Assembly: GCF_900119185.1 (NCBI RefSeq)
Contig: NZ_FPJE01000001.1
Span: forward strand, 124,001 to 188,000
DNA: 64,000 nt
Direction: 5' to 3'
DNA from: Sinomicrobium oceani
Lineage (GTDB): Bacteria; Bacteroidota; Bacteroidia; Flavobacteriales; Flavobacteriaceae
The notes under the pieces are model-generated. The model was given only the letters and a program-made list of their open reading frames with translations, did not search any database and was not told where the DNA came from. Position numbers and translations under genes: made by a program. How positions within the stretch are numbered: the first letter of the stretch is position 1; each line of letters starts with the position of its first letter. Below are positions 1 through 9,475 of this stretch, one piece after another.

Positions 1-109
1 CTATCTCGTAATCTACAAGCAGCTCAATAGCAATTTTAATTGACGTGAATACTATTTAGAGCTTTTGAAAGTAAAGATGTTTTTAAGACTTTAATCTCCT
101 TCGATCAGG

Positions 110-634
110 TTAGCTCTTGTGTGATAATCCGGAAGCATTACCGGTATTCATCGGAACGATGAAGGAAACTACGGGATTATATATGCCCGGGTAAGCCTGA
201 ATCAATAGGGCCTCGGCATTGAAAATCGGCTATATCGGAGGGCGTACTGATACTTTTCTGTACAGCGAAATTATTATCGGGAATCTTTATAGCTTCCGTA
301 TCACTTAAAATAACCACCTGATTTCCTGAAACTCCCACAGCTCTCAAATCGTCCAGGTCCATGGAAGCCTCTACGTACTGGTAATTTTGTTAAGCCTGGC
401 CAACACACCGTTATCCCCAGTAGCGGTATAATAATAATGATCTCCGTAGGTTACATCCGTAGCCGCATATCCCTGCAGGCCTTTGTAAGTATAGGAATCA
501 TCGAGGAGGCCGTTTGTCAATTGTATGTCCCCTACCAGAGCGGTCGACTCCATTCCGGAAATTTTAGCTACATCCGCAGCACCGGCAATATAGAGCTTCC
601 GGTTCCGAACTGTTATCCCAAAGAATATGGTATT
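110..634 (-). pseudogene. Frameshifted fragment of a surface or propeller-like protein gene
   Basis: Three protein-like stretches lie in three successive minus-strand frames. The first runs from about 634 to 371 (ITVRNRKLYIAGAADVAKIS, then a segment ending near LARLNKIT). The second, from about 380 to 225, begins QYVEASMDLDDLRAVGVSGN. The third, from about 230 to 110, contains NAEALLIQAYPGIYNP and ends at a stop at 110-112. The joins near 370-380 and 225-230 each need a single frameshift. The first frame is closed upstream by a stop at 635-637, with no start codon or signal peptide. The repeated beta-strand pattern (RKLYIAG, DVTYGDHYYYTATGD) resembles a beta-propeller lipoprotein, but I cannot name the family. 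Sequencing error could in principle cause two shifts, but the missing 5' end argues for real decay. Confidence 0.55.
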
Positions 635-958
635 CTACAACATTCCTTTTTAGAAACACTATTCATTTCCCTTTCACCATGTCTTTTCCGTTTTTTCAAG
701 GGAAATTTCGTTGCACTTTTAATTATGTACTACATATTATTCCGCGTTTGTTCCTTTTATGAAGAATATTTTCTAATTTTAGCCGAAAACAAATCCGGTA
801 TTTCCCGAAAGTCATGCTTTCTGCTTAACATTCGGAAGGGATTTGAATCCGGAAATCGAATAAGGATGAGAAAACAGCATAAATTCATTACATATCCTCA
901 AAAACAATTACCTCCCGCTCCTTTTTTAGAAAAGTAAATGATCATCTTATATTTCAAT
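635..958. other. Intergenic stretch upstream of the GH95 gene
   Basis: No convincing gene is seen. A plus-strand open frame covers the stretch, but it is antisense to the decayed gene and shows no protein-like pattern. The DNA is AT-rich. TAATTTTA near 775-782, with TTTG about 23 bases upstream, could be a weak Bacteroidetes-type promoter for the following gene. Confidence 0.4.
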
Positions 959-3421
959 ATGAAAATCAATTATCCCTACCCTACAAGCCTTCCCGTAGTA
1001 TTCCTCCGGGCTCAAACACGTTTCGGTCATCTGAAAATATGGATGTTCCTGATATGCACATCATATCTTCTTCCCCTGGCGGCCCAGTCCGATCACATTT
1101 TATGGTATGACAAACCCGCCACATATTTCGAGGAAACCCTTGAGCTCGGAAATGGAAAAATGGGTGCTGCTGTTTTCGGGGGCGTCGCAACGGACAGTAT
1201 TTTCCTCAATGATGCCACACTATGGTCCGGCGAACCGGTGAATGCCAATAACAATCCCGATGCGCACTCATATATTCCCGCTATTCGCAAAGCCCTCGAA
1301 GAAGAAAACTACAAACTGGCCGATGAACTTCAGCATAAGGTACAGGGAGCTTTTTCGCAATCATATATGCCATTGGGAACATTGAAACTGGAATTCGAAG
1401 GTCAGGACAACTATACAAATTACCGCAGGGAACTGGATATCAGTAAGGCCGTTTCCAGAATCACATACGAGAGTAATGGTGTACAGTACCAAAGGGAATA
1501 TTTTGTGTCCCACCCGGATCAGGTAATGATTATAAAACTGAGCAGTTCCGGCAAACAGGCTATCAGCGGAAAAATAAGCTTCAACAGCCTGATGAAGTTT
1601 AATACAACCACATCATCAGACACTTACGAAATAAACGGGTATGCTCCATATCACGTAGAACCGAATTATCGGGGAGACATGCCCGATGCAGTACTTTTCG
1701 ACCCGGAACGCGGCACGCGCTTTACTACCCTGCTCAAAGCCGTACACAAAGACGGCCGTGTCGAAGTAAGTGAGAAAGGGATAGAAATAGTTGGTTGCAG
1801 TCAGGTTGTACTGTATATCGCCGAAGAAACCAGTTTTAACGGATACAACAAAAACCCGGCTACAGAAGGGAAAGACCAGCTCCGTATAGCTCGTAAAAAC
1901 CTGGATAACGCTCTCCGAAAGCCATTGAGAACAATAGAAGACGATCATCGTAAAGACTATACCGGTCTTTTCAGCCGGGTGGCTCTGAGCCTCGGTGAAA
2001 CCCATGCCCCCGATCTTCCGACCAACGAAAGACTATTGCGCTATGCGGAGGGTAAGGAAGACAAAAAACTGGAAGTGCTGTATTTTCAATACGGAAGATA
2101 CCTGCTGATATCTTCTTCACGTACCCCGGGGGTTCCTGCGAACTTACAGGGGATATGGAACCCTTATATGCGTCCGCCATGGAGTAGTAACTATACGCTG
2201 AACATCAATCTCGAAGAAAATTACTGGCTGGCAGAAACCGCAAACCTTTCGGAAATGCATCGTCCTTTATTCGATTTTATCAAAAACCTGTCGGTAACCG
2301 GGGCCATCACCGCCAAAACCTATTACGGGACCGGCGGATGGACGGCTTCACAGAATTCCGATATCTGGGCATTGACCAATCCCGTAGGCGATTTCGGAGA
2401 AGGCGACCCGAACTGGGCCAACTGGAATATGGGTGGGGTCTGGCTGGCTACGCACCTTTGGGAGCACTACGCATTTACCAAAGACCGGAAGTTTTTAAAA
2501 GAAAAAGCATATCCCATATTACAGGGAGCCGTCCGGTTTTGCCTGGATTGGGTCGTAAAGGATAAGGAAGGTCACTGGATAACATCCCCTTCCACATCAC
2601 CGGAAAATCTTTTTATCACGCCCGAAGGTTATGCCGGGGCCACACTCTACGGAGCCTCAGCCGATATCGGTATGATCAAAGAAATAACGACCGATTTCCT
2701 ATTGGCATCGAAACTCCTCGGTGTTCAAAACGACCTGACCGGGAAAGCGGCAGAAGTCCGGGACGGACTACGCCCTTACCAGATAGGTAAAAAAGGGAAT
2801 TTACAGGAATGGTATTACGACTGGGAAGACCAGGAACCCTTACATCGTCATCAATCGCACCTGTTCGGACTTTATCCCGGACACCATATCTCTCCTTCCG
2901 CTACTCCCGAACTTGCCGAAGCTTCTGCTAAAACGCTCGACATCAAAGGCGATGAAACCACCGGCTGGTCCAAAGGCTGGCGGATCAACCTCTGGGCGAG
3001 GCTACGCGATGGCGACCGCGCCTATAAAATGTACAGGGAACTGCTAAAGTATGTGGATCCTGACGGATTCAAGGGAAATCACGGCGGACACGGAGGAACC
3101 TACCCGAACCTTTTCGATGCCCATCCCCCGTTCCAGATTGACGGAAATTTCGGTGGTGCTGCCGCGGTTATCGAAATGTTACTGCAATCGGATATGGAAC
3201 ATATATATCTTCTCCCTGCATTACCGGAAACGTGGAAAGACGGTAAAGTTTCGGGTATCTGTGCCAGAGGTGCCTTTGAAGTTTCTATGGAATGGAAAAA
3301 CGAAAGGCTTATCCGTAGTACGATTACAGCAAGAAAAACAGGGACCACGACGCTCGTCTACGGAAACTCACAAAAAAACATACAGCTCAGGAAAGGAAAG
3401 TCTGTAATGCTGACCTGGTAA
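959..3421 (+). CDS. Glycoside hydrolase family 95 protein (alpha-L-fucosidase/alpha-L-galactosidase type)
   Basis: Predicted secreted inverting glycosidase of family GH95, which removes terminal alpha-L-fucose or L-galactose from polysaccharides or glycans. The N-terminal GH65-like beta domain starts at WYDKPATYFEETLELGNGKM. It is followed by the (alpha/alpha)6 barrel with family motifs NLQGIWN, TSPSTSPEN and FQIDGNFGG. The Asp of the last motif, about residue 728 from this start, matches the conserved catalytic-site Asp of characterised GH95 enzymes. The roughly 820 residues are normal for the family. A hydrophobic segment (MFLICTSYLLPLAAQS) gives a signal peptide. The ATG at 959 was chosen over 938, and the ATG at 1043 is also possible. 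No SusCD pair, sulfatase or other glycosidase is adjacent, so this is an orphan enzyme; its exact sugar cannot be told from sequence. Confidence 0.9.
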   Translation: MKINYPYPTSLPVVFLRAQTRFGHLKIWMFLICTSYLLPLAAQSDHILWYDKPATYFEETLELGNGKMGAAVFGGVATDSIFLNDATLWSGEPVNANNNPDAHSYIPAIRKALEEENYKLADELQHKVQGAFSQSYMPLGTLKLEFEGQDNYTNYRRELDISKAVSRITYESNGVQYQREYFVSHPDQVMIIKLSSSGKQAISGKISFNSLMKFNTTTSSDTYEINGYAPYHVEPNYRGDMPDAVLFDPERGTRFTTLLKAVHKDGRVEVSEKGIEIVGCSQVVLYIAEETSFNGYNKNPATEGKDQLRIARKNLDNALRKPLRTIEDDHRKDYTGLFSRVALSLGETHAPDLPTNERLLRYAEGKEDKKLEVLYFQYGRYLLISSSRTPGVPANLQGIWNPYMRPPWSSNYTLNINLEENYWLAETANLSEMHRPLFDFIKNLSVTGAITAKTYYGTGGWTASQNSDIWALTNPVGDFGEGDPNWANWNMGGVWLATHLWEHYAFTKDRKFLKEKAYPILQGAVRFCLDWVVKDKEGHWITSPSTSPENLFITPEGYAGATLYGASADIGMIKEITTDFLLASKLLGVQNDLTGKAAEVRDGLRPYQIGKKGNLQEWYYDWEDQEPLHRHQSHLFGLYPGHHISPSATPELAEASAKTLDIKGDETTGWSKGWRINLWARLRDGDRAYKMYRELLKYVDPDGFKGNHGGHGGTYPNLFDAHPPFQIDGNFGGAAAVIEMLLQSDMEHIYLLPALPETWKDGKVSGICARGAFEVSMEWKNERLIRSTITARKTGTTTLVYGNSQKNIQLRKGKSVMLTW

Positions 3422-3445
3422 TACCGCTAAACTTTTCAATCTCAT

Positions 3446-3479
3446 ACGGCAGCCCGGCACATCCCGGGCTGCCGTTTTA
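3446..3479 (+). terminator. Rho-independent terminator after GH95
   Basis: Perfect 12-bp stem (ACGGCAGCCCGG at 3446-3457 pairing with 3464-3475), 6-nt loop and TTTT tail, 25 bases after the GH95 stop. It lies between convergent genes; no T-run is present for the minus strand. Confidence 0.85.
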
Positions 3480-3503
3480 ATAACATCATAACAACGGCGA
3501 CTA

Positions 3504-5870
3504 TCAACCTGCAGCCGTTGACTTTTTCGGAACATCCCCGTGTTTCTTTATCCTGAGCACTACCGATTTACTGGCCGGAGTATTGCTCTGATCAGCTACC
3601 GTACCTATAGGGACAAGGACATTGGCTTCCGGAAAATACGTGGCGCAACATTTTTCGGGAATATTATAAGCGATGATTACAAATTTTCGGGCCACACGCG
3701 CTGTTCCCCCCTGATCATTATACAAATCTACCACATCGCGGTCGCGGTATCCCAGCTTTTCTATGTCCTTTGTATTCATCAGGATAATCCTTCGCTCATT
3801 GTGAATCCCCCTGTACCGGTCTTCGAGTCCGTAAACCGTGGTATTAAACTGGTCGTGAGAACGGATCGTCATCATCAGCAATTCATCATCTTCCAGGTGC
3901 ACCATCTCCACATCGGATACATGAAACCTGGCTTTGAGGGTATCCGTAGGAAAGCGTTTCTCACGGGCACTGTTCGGCAAATAAAAGCCTCCCGGCTCCC
4001 GGACTCTTTTATTGTACTGCTCAAATCCCGGGATCGTGGCTTCTATAGCATCACGGATATGATCGTTATGGTCCAGGAACCGGTCCCAGTTTACCTTCGA
4101 TCTGTTCCCCAATACCGCTTTGGCAAGGTGGCAGATGATGGCCGTTTCGCTCCTAAGATGGGTGCTGACCGGTTGGAGGCGTCCCTGGCTCATTTGTACC
4201 ACTCCCATAGAATTTTCACAACTCACAAACTGTTTCTCTCCACCGACCTCATGGATATCACTACGCCCGAATGTGGGCAGGATCAGGGCTTCCTTCCCGG
4301 TTATAAGATGACTGCGGTTGAGTTTGGTACTGACCTGGACAGTCAGTCTGCACTGTTGCAGTGCCTGTGCCGTATATAGGGTATCCGGTGTAGCGGAGAG
4401 GAAGTTACCCCCCATCCCCATAAAAACTTTAACCCTTCCGTCGTGCATGGCCTTTATGGAATTAACGACATCAAAACCATGATGCTGCGGCGGATGAAAA
4501 CCAAAATTCCGCGCTATACTATCCAGTAATTCCTGCGAAGGCTGTTCGAAGATCCCCATGGTGCGGTCGCCCTGGACATTGCTGTGTCCGCGAACCGGGC
4601 ATGTACCGGCACCGGGTTTGCCGATGCTCCCTTTCAGTAAAAGAAGATTGACAAACTCCTTGATCGTATCCACGGAATTTTTATGCTGTGTGAGCCCCAT
4701 GGCCCAGCAGGTGATAATGTTGTTCTTCTTACACAGTATTCCGGCTACTTCCCGGAGCTGTTCCAGACCTATACCACACGCTTCACTGAGTTCCTCCAGG
4801 CTATGCTTATCCAGACTTTCGATAAACTCGTCGTATTCCGAAGTGTGCTCCCGGATAAAATCATGATCGAACACTGTTCCGGGATGTTGACGCTCCTGTT
4901 CCAGCATCAGCTTCATCAGGGCCTTCATCAACGGCAGATCGCCATTGATCTTTACCTGCAGGAATACATCGCTCAGTTTCTTCCCCATCCCCAGCATCCC
5001 CTTTACTTCCTGGGGATTATCGAAAGCGATAAGTCCGGTTTCGGGTAGCGGGTTGACTGCAATAATAATGCACCCGTTTCTCTTGGCTTTTTCGAGAGCA
5101 CTAAGCATCCTCGGGTGATTGGTCCCGGGGTTCTGCCCGGCTATGATGATCACTTCGGCACGGTACAGATCTTCCAGAGTTACCGATCCTTTACCGATAC
5201 CGAGACTCTCCCCAAGGGCCACCCCGCTACTTTCATGGCACATATTGGAACAATCCGGTAAGTTATTGGTTCCGTATTCCCTGGCAAAAAGCTGGTAGAG
5301 GAAAGCCGCCTCATTACTCGTTCTTCCTGACGTATAAAAGGTTGCTTCATCAGGGCTATCGAGCGATTGCAGATGTCTCGCTATGATACGAAAAGCCTCT
5401 TCCCAGGAAACAGGCTCATAATGCGTAGCGTTTTCACGCCGATAAACCGGTTCTCCCAGGCGCCCTTTTTTTCCGATATGAAAATCATCCAGTCCGGATA
5501 ATGCAGCGATGGAATGCTTTGCAAAAAAACCGGCATGAAGCACTTTCGTGGTCGCTTCGTCTGCTATGGCTTTTGCCCCGTTCTCACAATATTCGGCAAT
5601 AGCACTCCGGTGTCCGTCCGGATCGGGCCATGCACAACTCGGACAATCGATCCCCCCTTTCTGATTGAGATTGAGGAGGGCTTTCATTCCCCTGCCGGGG
5701 CCCATTTCACCAAACACATGTTTCATAGCCGAAACCACTGCCGGAAATCCGGCAGCTACTTCCTTGGGAGTATTGACCTTGAGATTATTCAACGTTTCCG
5801 GGTTTTCGGCATGGACCGATGCTCCGTTATCTTCCGACCCGGAAGCCTCTTTTTTATCCGTCTTCATCAT
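3504..5870 (-). CDS. FdhF/YdeP family molybdopterin oxidoreductase
   Basis: Large molybdenum bis-MGD enzyme of the YdeP branch of the formate dehydrogenase alpha-subunit superfamily (788 aa, normal size). Cysteines near the N-terminus (CPSC at 76-79, C95) fit the region that holds the iron-sulfur ligands in relatives. The stretch CSNMCHESSGVALG at 207-220 lines up with the metal-binding loop of FdhF, and C211 takes the place of selenocysteine as the molybdenum ligand. The C-terminal molydop-binding domain is present (SHDQFNTTVYG). No Tat signal is seen, so it should be cytoplasmic. The true substrate of this branch is not settled; formate dehydrogenase activity should not be assumed. It is the last gene of an operon with DUF7009, FdhD and MobA, which fits a need for sulfurated Mo cofactor. 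Confidence 0.92.
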   Translation of the reverse strand: MMKTDKKEASGSEDNGASVHAENPETLNNLKVNTPKEVAAGFPAVVSAMKHVFGEMGPGRGMKALLNLNQKGGIDCPSCAWPDPDGHRSAIAEYCENGAKAIADEATTKVLHAGFFAKHSIAALSGLDDFHIGKKGRLGEPVYRRENATHYEPVSWEEAFRIIARHLQSLDSPDEATFYTSGRTSNEAAFLYQLFAREYGTNNLPDCSNMCHESSGVALGESLGIGKGSVTLEDLYRAEVIIIAGQNPGTNHPRMLSALEKAKRNGCIIIAVNPLPETGLIAFDNPQEVKGMLGMGKKLSDVFLQVKINGDLPLMKALMKLMLEQERQHPGTVFDHDFIREHTSEYDEFIESLDKHSLEELSEACGIGLEQLREVAGILCKKNNIITCWAMGLTQHKNSVDTIKEFVNLLLLKGSIGKPGAGTCPVRGHSNVQGDRTMGIFEQPSQELLDSIARNFGFHPPQHHGFDVVNSIKAMHDGRVKVFMGMGGNFLSATPDTLYTAQALQQCRLTVQVSTKLNRSHLITGKEALILPTFGRSDIHEVGGEKQFVSCENSMGVVQMSQGRLQPVSTHLRSETAIICHLAKAVLGNRSKVNWDRFLDHNDHIRDAIEATIPGFEQYNKRVREPGGFYLPNSAREKRFPTDTLKARFHVSDVEMVHLEDDELLMMTIRSHDQFNTTVYGLEDRYRGIHNERRIILMNTKDIEKLGYRDRDVVDLYNDQGGTARVARKFVIIAYNIPEKCCATYFPEANVLVPIGTVADQSNTPASKSVVLRIKKHGDVPKKSTAAG

Positions 5871-5879
5871 CTTGTGTTT

Positions 5880-6248
5880 TTAGCAGACCTGGTTGGGGTT
5901 CATATACATATCACTTTGATCTTCCCGTGTCTGGTCCAGACATTGAAAATCTTTTTCTACCAAAAGAAACAGGATATGACCGTTTTCGCCTGGTAAGCTA
6001 TCCTCATACCCCACCTTATCGGTTTCCAAAAGGGATTTTACGAAAACCGGCGGAATAAAAACCGTCATGATCCCGTTTTTAAAACAGGCATCAAGATGTT
6101 GCAAATCCTTTTTTTGTTCCAGCCGATACCGGAACACCCCTGTACCGAACCGGGTTTCTTCCGCTACGAAACCTTTACTTTCCAGGTCTGCAACCTCGGT
6201 TTTGGTGAGACGCAAACGGACACTGTTGCCCTTGATCCTTATTTTCAT
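5880..6248 (-). CDS. DUF7009-like small protein, partner gene of the Mo oxidoreductase
   Basis: 122-residue soluble protein starting MKIRIKGNSVRLRLTKTEVA. It has an N-terminal basic beta-hairpin-like region, a middle FRYRLEQKK segment and an acidic C-terminus ending NPNQVC. I associate it with the DUF7009 family of Bacteroidota, from memory of the opening motif. It lies 9 bases upstream of the YdeP/FdhF-type gene and downstream of fdhD, so it is probably co-transcribed. Function unknown; its place suggests an accessory or chaperone role for the molybdoenzyme. No signal peptide or membrane segment is seen. Confidence 0.7.
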   Translation of the reverse strand: MKIRIKGNSVRLRLTKTEVADLESKGFVAEETRFGTGVFRYRLEQKKDLQHLDACFKNGIMTVFIPPVFVKSLLETDKVGYEDSLPGENGHILFLLVEKDFQCLDQTREDQSDMYMNPNQVC

Positions 6249-6337
6249 CCGAATATATTTGTTCTGTGTCGTTAAGATAGGTGGCTCTGTTACCGACCTG
6301 CGGTATTCCCTACCTGACTTTTAGGTTTATAATCTCC

Positions 6338-7204
6338 TCAGGATGTTGTTATCTTTTGTAGTATCCTTTGGTTGTCATAATAAATATTATAACGATCTTC
6401 TCTCAAAAATCCTACCAGAGTGATATCGAACTGCCCGGCGGTTTCCACGGCAAGACTGCTTGGAGCTCCCACCGCGCATACGATGGTGATACCGGCCATG
6501 GCTGCCTTCTGCAAAAGTTCAAAACTCGCCCTGCCACTCAGCACTAATACGCTGTTTACCGGATCGGGAAGCTGATTTTTACCCGATAAGGCAGCCCCGA
6601 TCAGTTTATCCAGGGCGTTATGTCTCCCCACATCTTCACGCAACATCAAAAGTTTACCGGCTCCGGAAAAGAAGGCTGCGGCATGAATACTCCCGGTAAA
6701 CCGGAAAACATCCTGTACACGGCGCAGTAGCTCCGGTAACCGTACCATCGTATGATCGTGTATAACCAACGATGAAACCCGGTGTACAGGACACACCTGT
6801 CTGACCTGTTCCATACTTTGCTTTCCGCAGACCCCACAGCTGCTGCTGGTGTAAAAATTGCGCTGCAATTTCCCGATATCCGGCCGGACATCCTCCCTGA
6901 GGTACACCCTTACGATATTCTCCCGGTTTTCGGCATGACCCTGCTCCGTACAGTAACGTATACCTTTTACCTGTGCCATCTCCCGGATAATACCTTCGGT
7001 AAACAAAAAACCCAGGGCGAGCTCAAAGTCATGCCCGGGGGTACGCATGGTTACGGCAATACTCCGCGTAAACCATTGCTGTCCGTCGGTATAATCCAGC
7101 CTGATCTCCATCGGTTCCTCTACGGCGAGCAGATCGTCATAATCCTGCAGTTCTCCGTCCCGGAACCGGGTAATTTTTACCGGGAAAACACTTGTTTTTT
7201 TCAT
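6338..7204 (-). CDS. fdhD: Formate dehydrogenase accessory sulfurtransferase FdhD
   Basis: FdhD carries sulfur from a cysteine desulfurase to the molybdenum cofactor, activating formate-dehydrogenase-type enzymes. The 288 residues match the family length. The diagnostic SSCGVCGK motif places the two persulfide cysteines at C123 and C126. Also seen are TPGHDFELALGFLFTEGI near residue 55-72 and REDVGRHNALDK with the C-terminal cofactor-binding region (VLSGRASFELLQKA). It sits between the MobA gene and the DUF7009/YdeP-type genes on the same strand, so the cluster contains both the enzyme and two steps of cofactor maturation. Confidence 0.95.
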   Translation of the reverse strand: MKKTSVFPVKITRFRDGELQDYDDLLAVEEPMEIRLDYTDGQQWFTRSIAVTMRTPGHDFELALGFLFTEGIIREMAQVKGIRYCTEQGHAENRENIVRVYLREDVRPDIGKLQRNFYTSSSCGVCGKQSMEQVRQVCPVHRVSSLVIHDHTMVRLPELLRRVQDVFRFTGSIHAAAFFSGAGKLLMLREDVGRHNALDKLIGAALSGKNQLPDPVNSVLVLSGRASFELLQKAAMAGITIVCAVGAPSSLAVETAGQFDITLVGFLREDRYNIYYDNQRILQKITTS

Positions 7205-7268
7205 GATCGGAATATTACCAGTAAGTTACGAAAAACCGTTGAGAAAAATAACAGAGGGATCCCGTTTT

Positions 7269-8267
7269 TCATTTGGAAAAAAAAGCAGTAAAATCTTCCG
7301 GAGTATCATAGCTTTGCAACCTTTCCGGATCCTCCGGAACGAGGGTTTTTACCCGGTGTTCCGTCATAAATTTACGCAACGACCTCCCCCCGGCACGATA
7401 ATATCCGGGTAATTTCTCCAGGCAGGACGCTTCGTAAATTGTTATCAACGGTTCCGCCACTTTATGATCGGGACGATAAAAGCAAACGATATCACAGTCC
7501 GGGGAACGCGAAGAAAATAACCTTGACAAATCGGCAAGGGTCAATGCGGGATAATCGCATCCGAGAACAAAAAAAGATATTCCGGAAAAATGCGATGACA
7601 CGGTCAGTAATCCACTCATGGGGCCACAACCTGTATAGTTCCCGTCATCCGGAAAAATGTCGCTTTGTACGCAATCGCCGGGAGGCAATGTATTGTTGGA
7701 CGATATCATCACCCGGTCGCAAAACAATTCCAGTAATCCGGCCGTATGCACAAATTGAAAGCTGTCGTGATACCGGAGCAAGGCCTTATTTGTTTTCATC
7801 CTGCTACTCGATCCCCCGCAAAGCACAAGCCCGTAGAGTGGAGCTGAATTCGGAGGTATCTCCTCAAAAAAAAGTGGTGGTAACATCCGATACCCCGGAT
7901 CAGGATAGCGGTCCATCAACACATCTGTCATCAGCATCGGTATACCGAATAAAAGTTTTACGGCTATCTGACCTCGGCGGACAATGTTCAGAAGACACTG
8001 CAGTAACAAGCCCTCTGCTCCATCAAAACCTGTTTCCTGAAATGGCGCAAGGTCCACAAACAACCATACTGTGGTTTGCGAAGGTAATCCAGATAATGCG
8101 GTGGAAAGATATGTTGCGATACACTCCGGGTCCGGGACCTCCGCCAAACTTCTCATTTCGGCAATACGAAATTCGGCAACAGCAGGGTTACTCCGGACCC
8201 AGGTCCGGAAACCTTCGGTAATCGCAGGGGCTTGCGGCATACTCCATAAGAATACGGGATGATCCAT
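7269..8267 (-). CDS. MobA-like molybdenum cofactor guanylyltransferase with an N-terminal extra domain
   Basis: Residues 146-332 form a MobA-type nucleotidyltransferase. The GTP-binding signature LCGGSSSRMKTNKALL is at 149-164, followed by a GCGPMSGLL segment and FFVLGCDYPAL, the MobA acidic metal site. It would attach GMP to molybdopterin to make the MGD cofactor of the YdeP/FdhF-type enzyme downstream. The first 145 residues are not part of MobA (usual length about 190-200 aa). They show a compact alpha/beta pattern (TTVWLFVDLAPF, IAVKLLFGIPMLM) that I do not recognise. First gene of the molybdenum operon; 64 bases separate it from fdhD. Confidence 0.85.
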   Translation of the reverse strand: MDHPVFLWSMPQAPAITEGFRTWVRSNPAVAEFRIAEMRSLAEVPDPECIATYLSTALSGLPSQTTVWLFVDLAPFQETGFDGAEGLLLQCLLNIVRRGQIAVKLLFGIPMLMTDVLMDRYPDPGYRMLPPLFFEEIPPNSAPLYGLVLCGGSSSRMKTNKALLRYHDSFQFVHTAGLLELFCDRVMISSNNTLPPGDCVQSDIFPDDGNYTGCGPMSGLLTVSSHFSGISFFVLGCDYPALTLADLSRLFSSRSPDCDIVCFYRPDHKVAEPLITIYEASCLEKLPGYYRAGGRSLRKFMTEHRVKTLVPEDPERLQSYDTPEDFTAFFSK

Positions 8268-8446
8268 AAGGGCTTTTGTTAAAGATACGGAAAAGCGATC
8301 AATAAACCAGCTGGGATATACTGCTATGCAGGTTTTAATTTCAGGTATTGCAACTTCAATATATCGCGTTATCCTGCTTCGGAAAATTAATTACAGGTAT
8401 GCTGCATCCGGAATTTACCATCACGATCCGGCTTTGTTTCACAGTA

Positions 8447-9412
8447 TCATCCCAGGTATTCCCGGGTATGCTGCATGGCTTCCGTACTCGATCGGAAATA
8501 ACACACCCTGATCCCCATTTGCTCCATATTAGCCAGGGCTTTAGCTACCTTTTCTTTGGATTTTCGTTTCCGGGTCTTACGGATATATACCGTACTGATG
8601 TTTTCCGGGAAGATTTTGCTGATATTTTCGTAAATAAACGGGTCCTGCTGACTGTCATCTCCCAGAAGAACAAAACGCAATTCCGGATAGAACTCCACAA
8701 GGTGTTTTATTTTGTAGAATTTATGATTGTGATCTCCTCCCCCCGTAAATAAAAAATCGGCTATACCCATCTTTATCTTTTTAAGGTGTAATACGGCCTT
8801 CGGAAATTGATGCAAGCGGGTAAACTGTATGATGAAATTGTATAAATTCCATTCGCTGCTACTCACATAAAAAAAGGCATTATTGGTCTCTTTATCTTTT
8901 CGCCCGATACGATTCAGAAGGCGATAATGCTCCACAACTTCTTCGAAAACATGCCTTTTGTTGATGTTTTTGGTCAGTAATACGTACAACTTTTTGAAAA
9001 TGTTGCCCGAATGGGAAATGAGAAACGTATCGTCTATATCGGAAATCACCCCGTACTCCCCGGCATACGGCTTTACGAATTCTCCTTTTTCCCGTTTTAC
9101 AACACCTTCGACCCGGGTCTCAATCGTAAAATCATGCCAGCCGCTATCCAGTTTTTCCTCGTACGGAATAGTTATCCGGAAATACCCGTCTTCGAGTGTT
9201 TTGGTCTTCACCTCAAGATTCCCGAACCGAAAAATAATATCGGTATTGGCTATGGTTTTGATACTGAACATCCGGATAACTGCCCAGGCATGTTTATACC
9301 AGCGCTTATCCAGATCGAAGACATCAGGGGCATATTTTTTAAAGACATGTCCCATAACCACAATTTCCCTTGCATTGGCATATCCGCTGTAAATTTTAAG
9401 GTCTACTTCCAT
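8447..9412 (-). CDS. DUF2183 / App1-like phosphatase domain protein
   Basis: 321-residue cytoplasmic protein with the App1 (DUF2183) HAD-type phosphatase domain. The nucleophile motif DIDDT is at 125-129 after a beta-rich N-terminal domain, and the GGGDHNHKFYKIKHL and LLGDDSQQDPFIYENI segments supply the later HAD motifs. Yeast App1 is a phosphatidate phosphatase; the bacterial substrate is unproven. It is divergent from a lipid kinase gene across a 63-base gap, so both may act on the same class of phospholipid intermediates. That link is inference. Confidence 0.85.
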   Translation of the reverse strand: MEVDLKIYSGYANAREIVVMGHVFKKYAPDVFDLDKRWYKHAWAVIRMFSIKTIANTDIIFRFGNLEVKTKTLEDGYFRITIPYEEKLDSGWHDFTIETRVEGVVKREKGEFVKPYAGEYGVISDIDDTFLISHSGNIFKKLYVLLTKNINKRHVFEEVVEHYRLLNRIGRKDKETNNAFFYVSSSEWNLYNFIIQFTRLHQFPKAVLHLKKIKMGIADFLFTGGGDHNHKFYKIKHLVEFYPELRFVLLGDDSQQDPFIYENISKIFPENISTVYIRKTRKRKSKEKVAKALANMEQMGIRVCYFRSSTEAMQHTREYLG

Positions 9413-9432
9413 AAATTAAGTAAAATATAACG

Positions 9433-9461
9433 TTGTCGCTTTGATAGAATTTATACTTTTA
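9433..9461 (+). promoter_or_regulatory. Putative promoter of the lipid kinase gene
   Basis: TTG at 9433-9435 is followed after 18 bases by TACTTTTA at 9454-9461, one base off the Bacteroidetes -7 consensus TAnnTTTG. Transcription would start about 8-17 bases before the candidate ATGs at 9476 and 9485. Confidence 0.45.
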
Positions 9462-9475
9462 ACAGTCTCAGAAAT

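Noticed and set aside
437-937. Plus-strand open frame of 166 codons
   Set aside because: It is antisense to the decayed gene over its first third and has no family-like pattern or composition afterwards.
3540-4379. Plus-strand open frame of 279 codons inside the molybdenum oxidoreductase gene
   Set aside because: Fully antisense to a well-supported gene; the long frame results from codon composition of the real strand.
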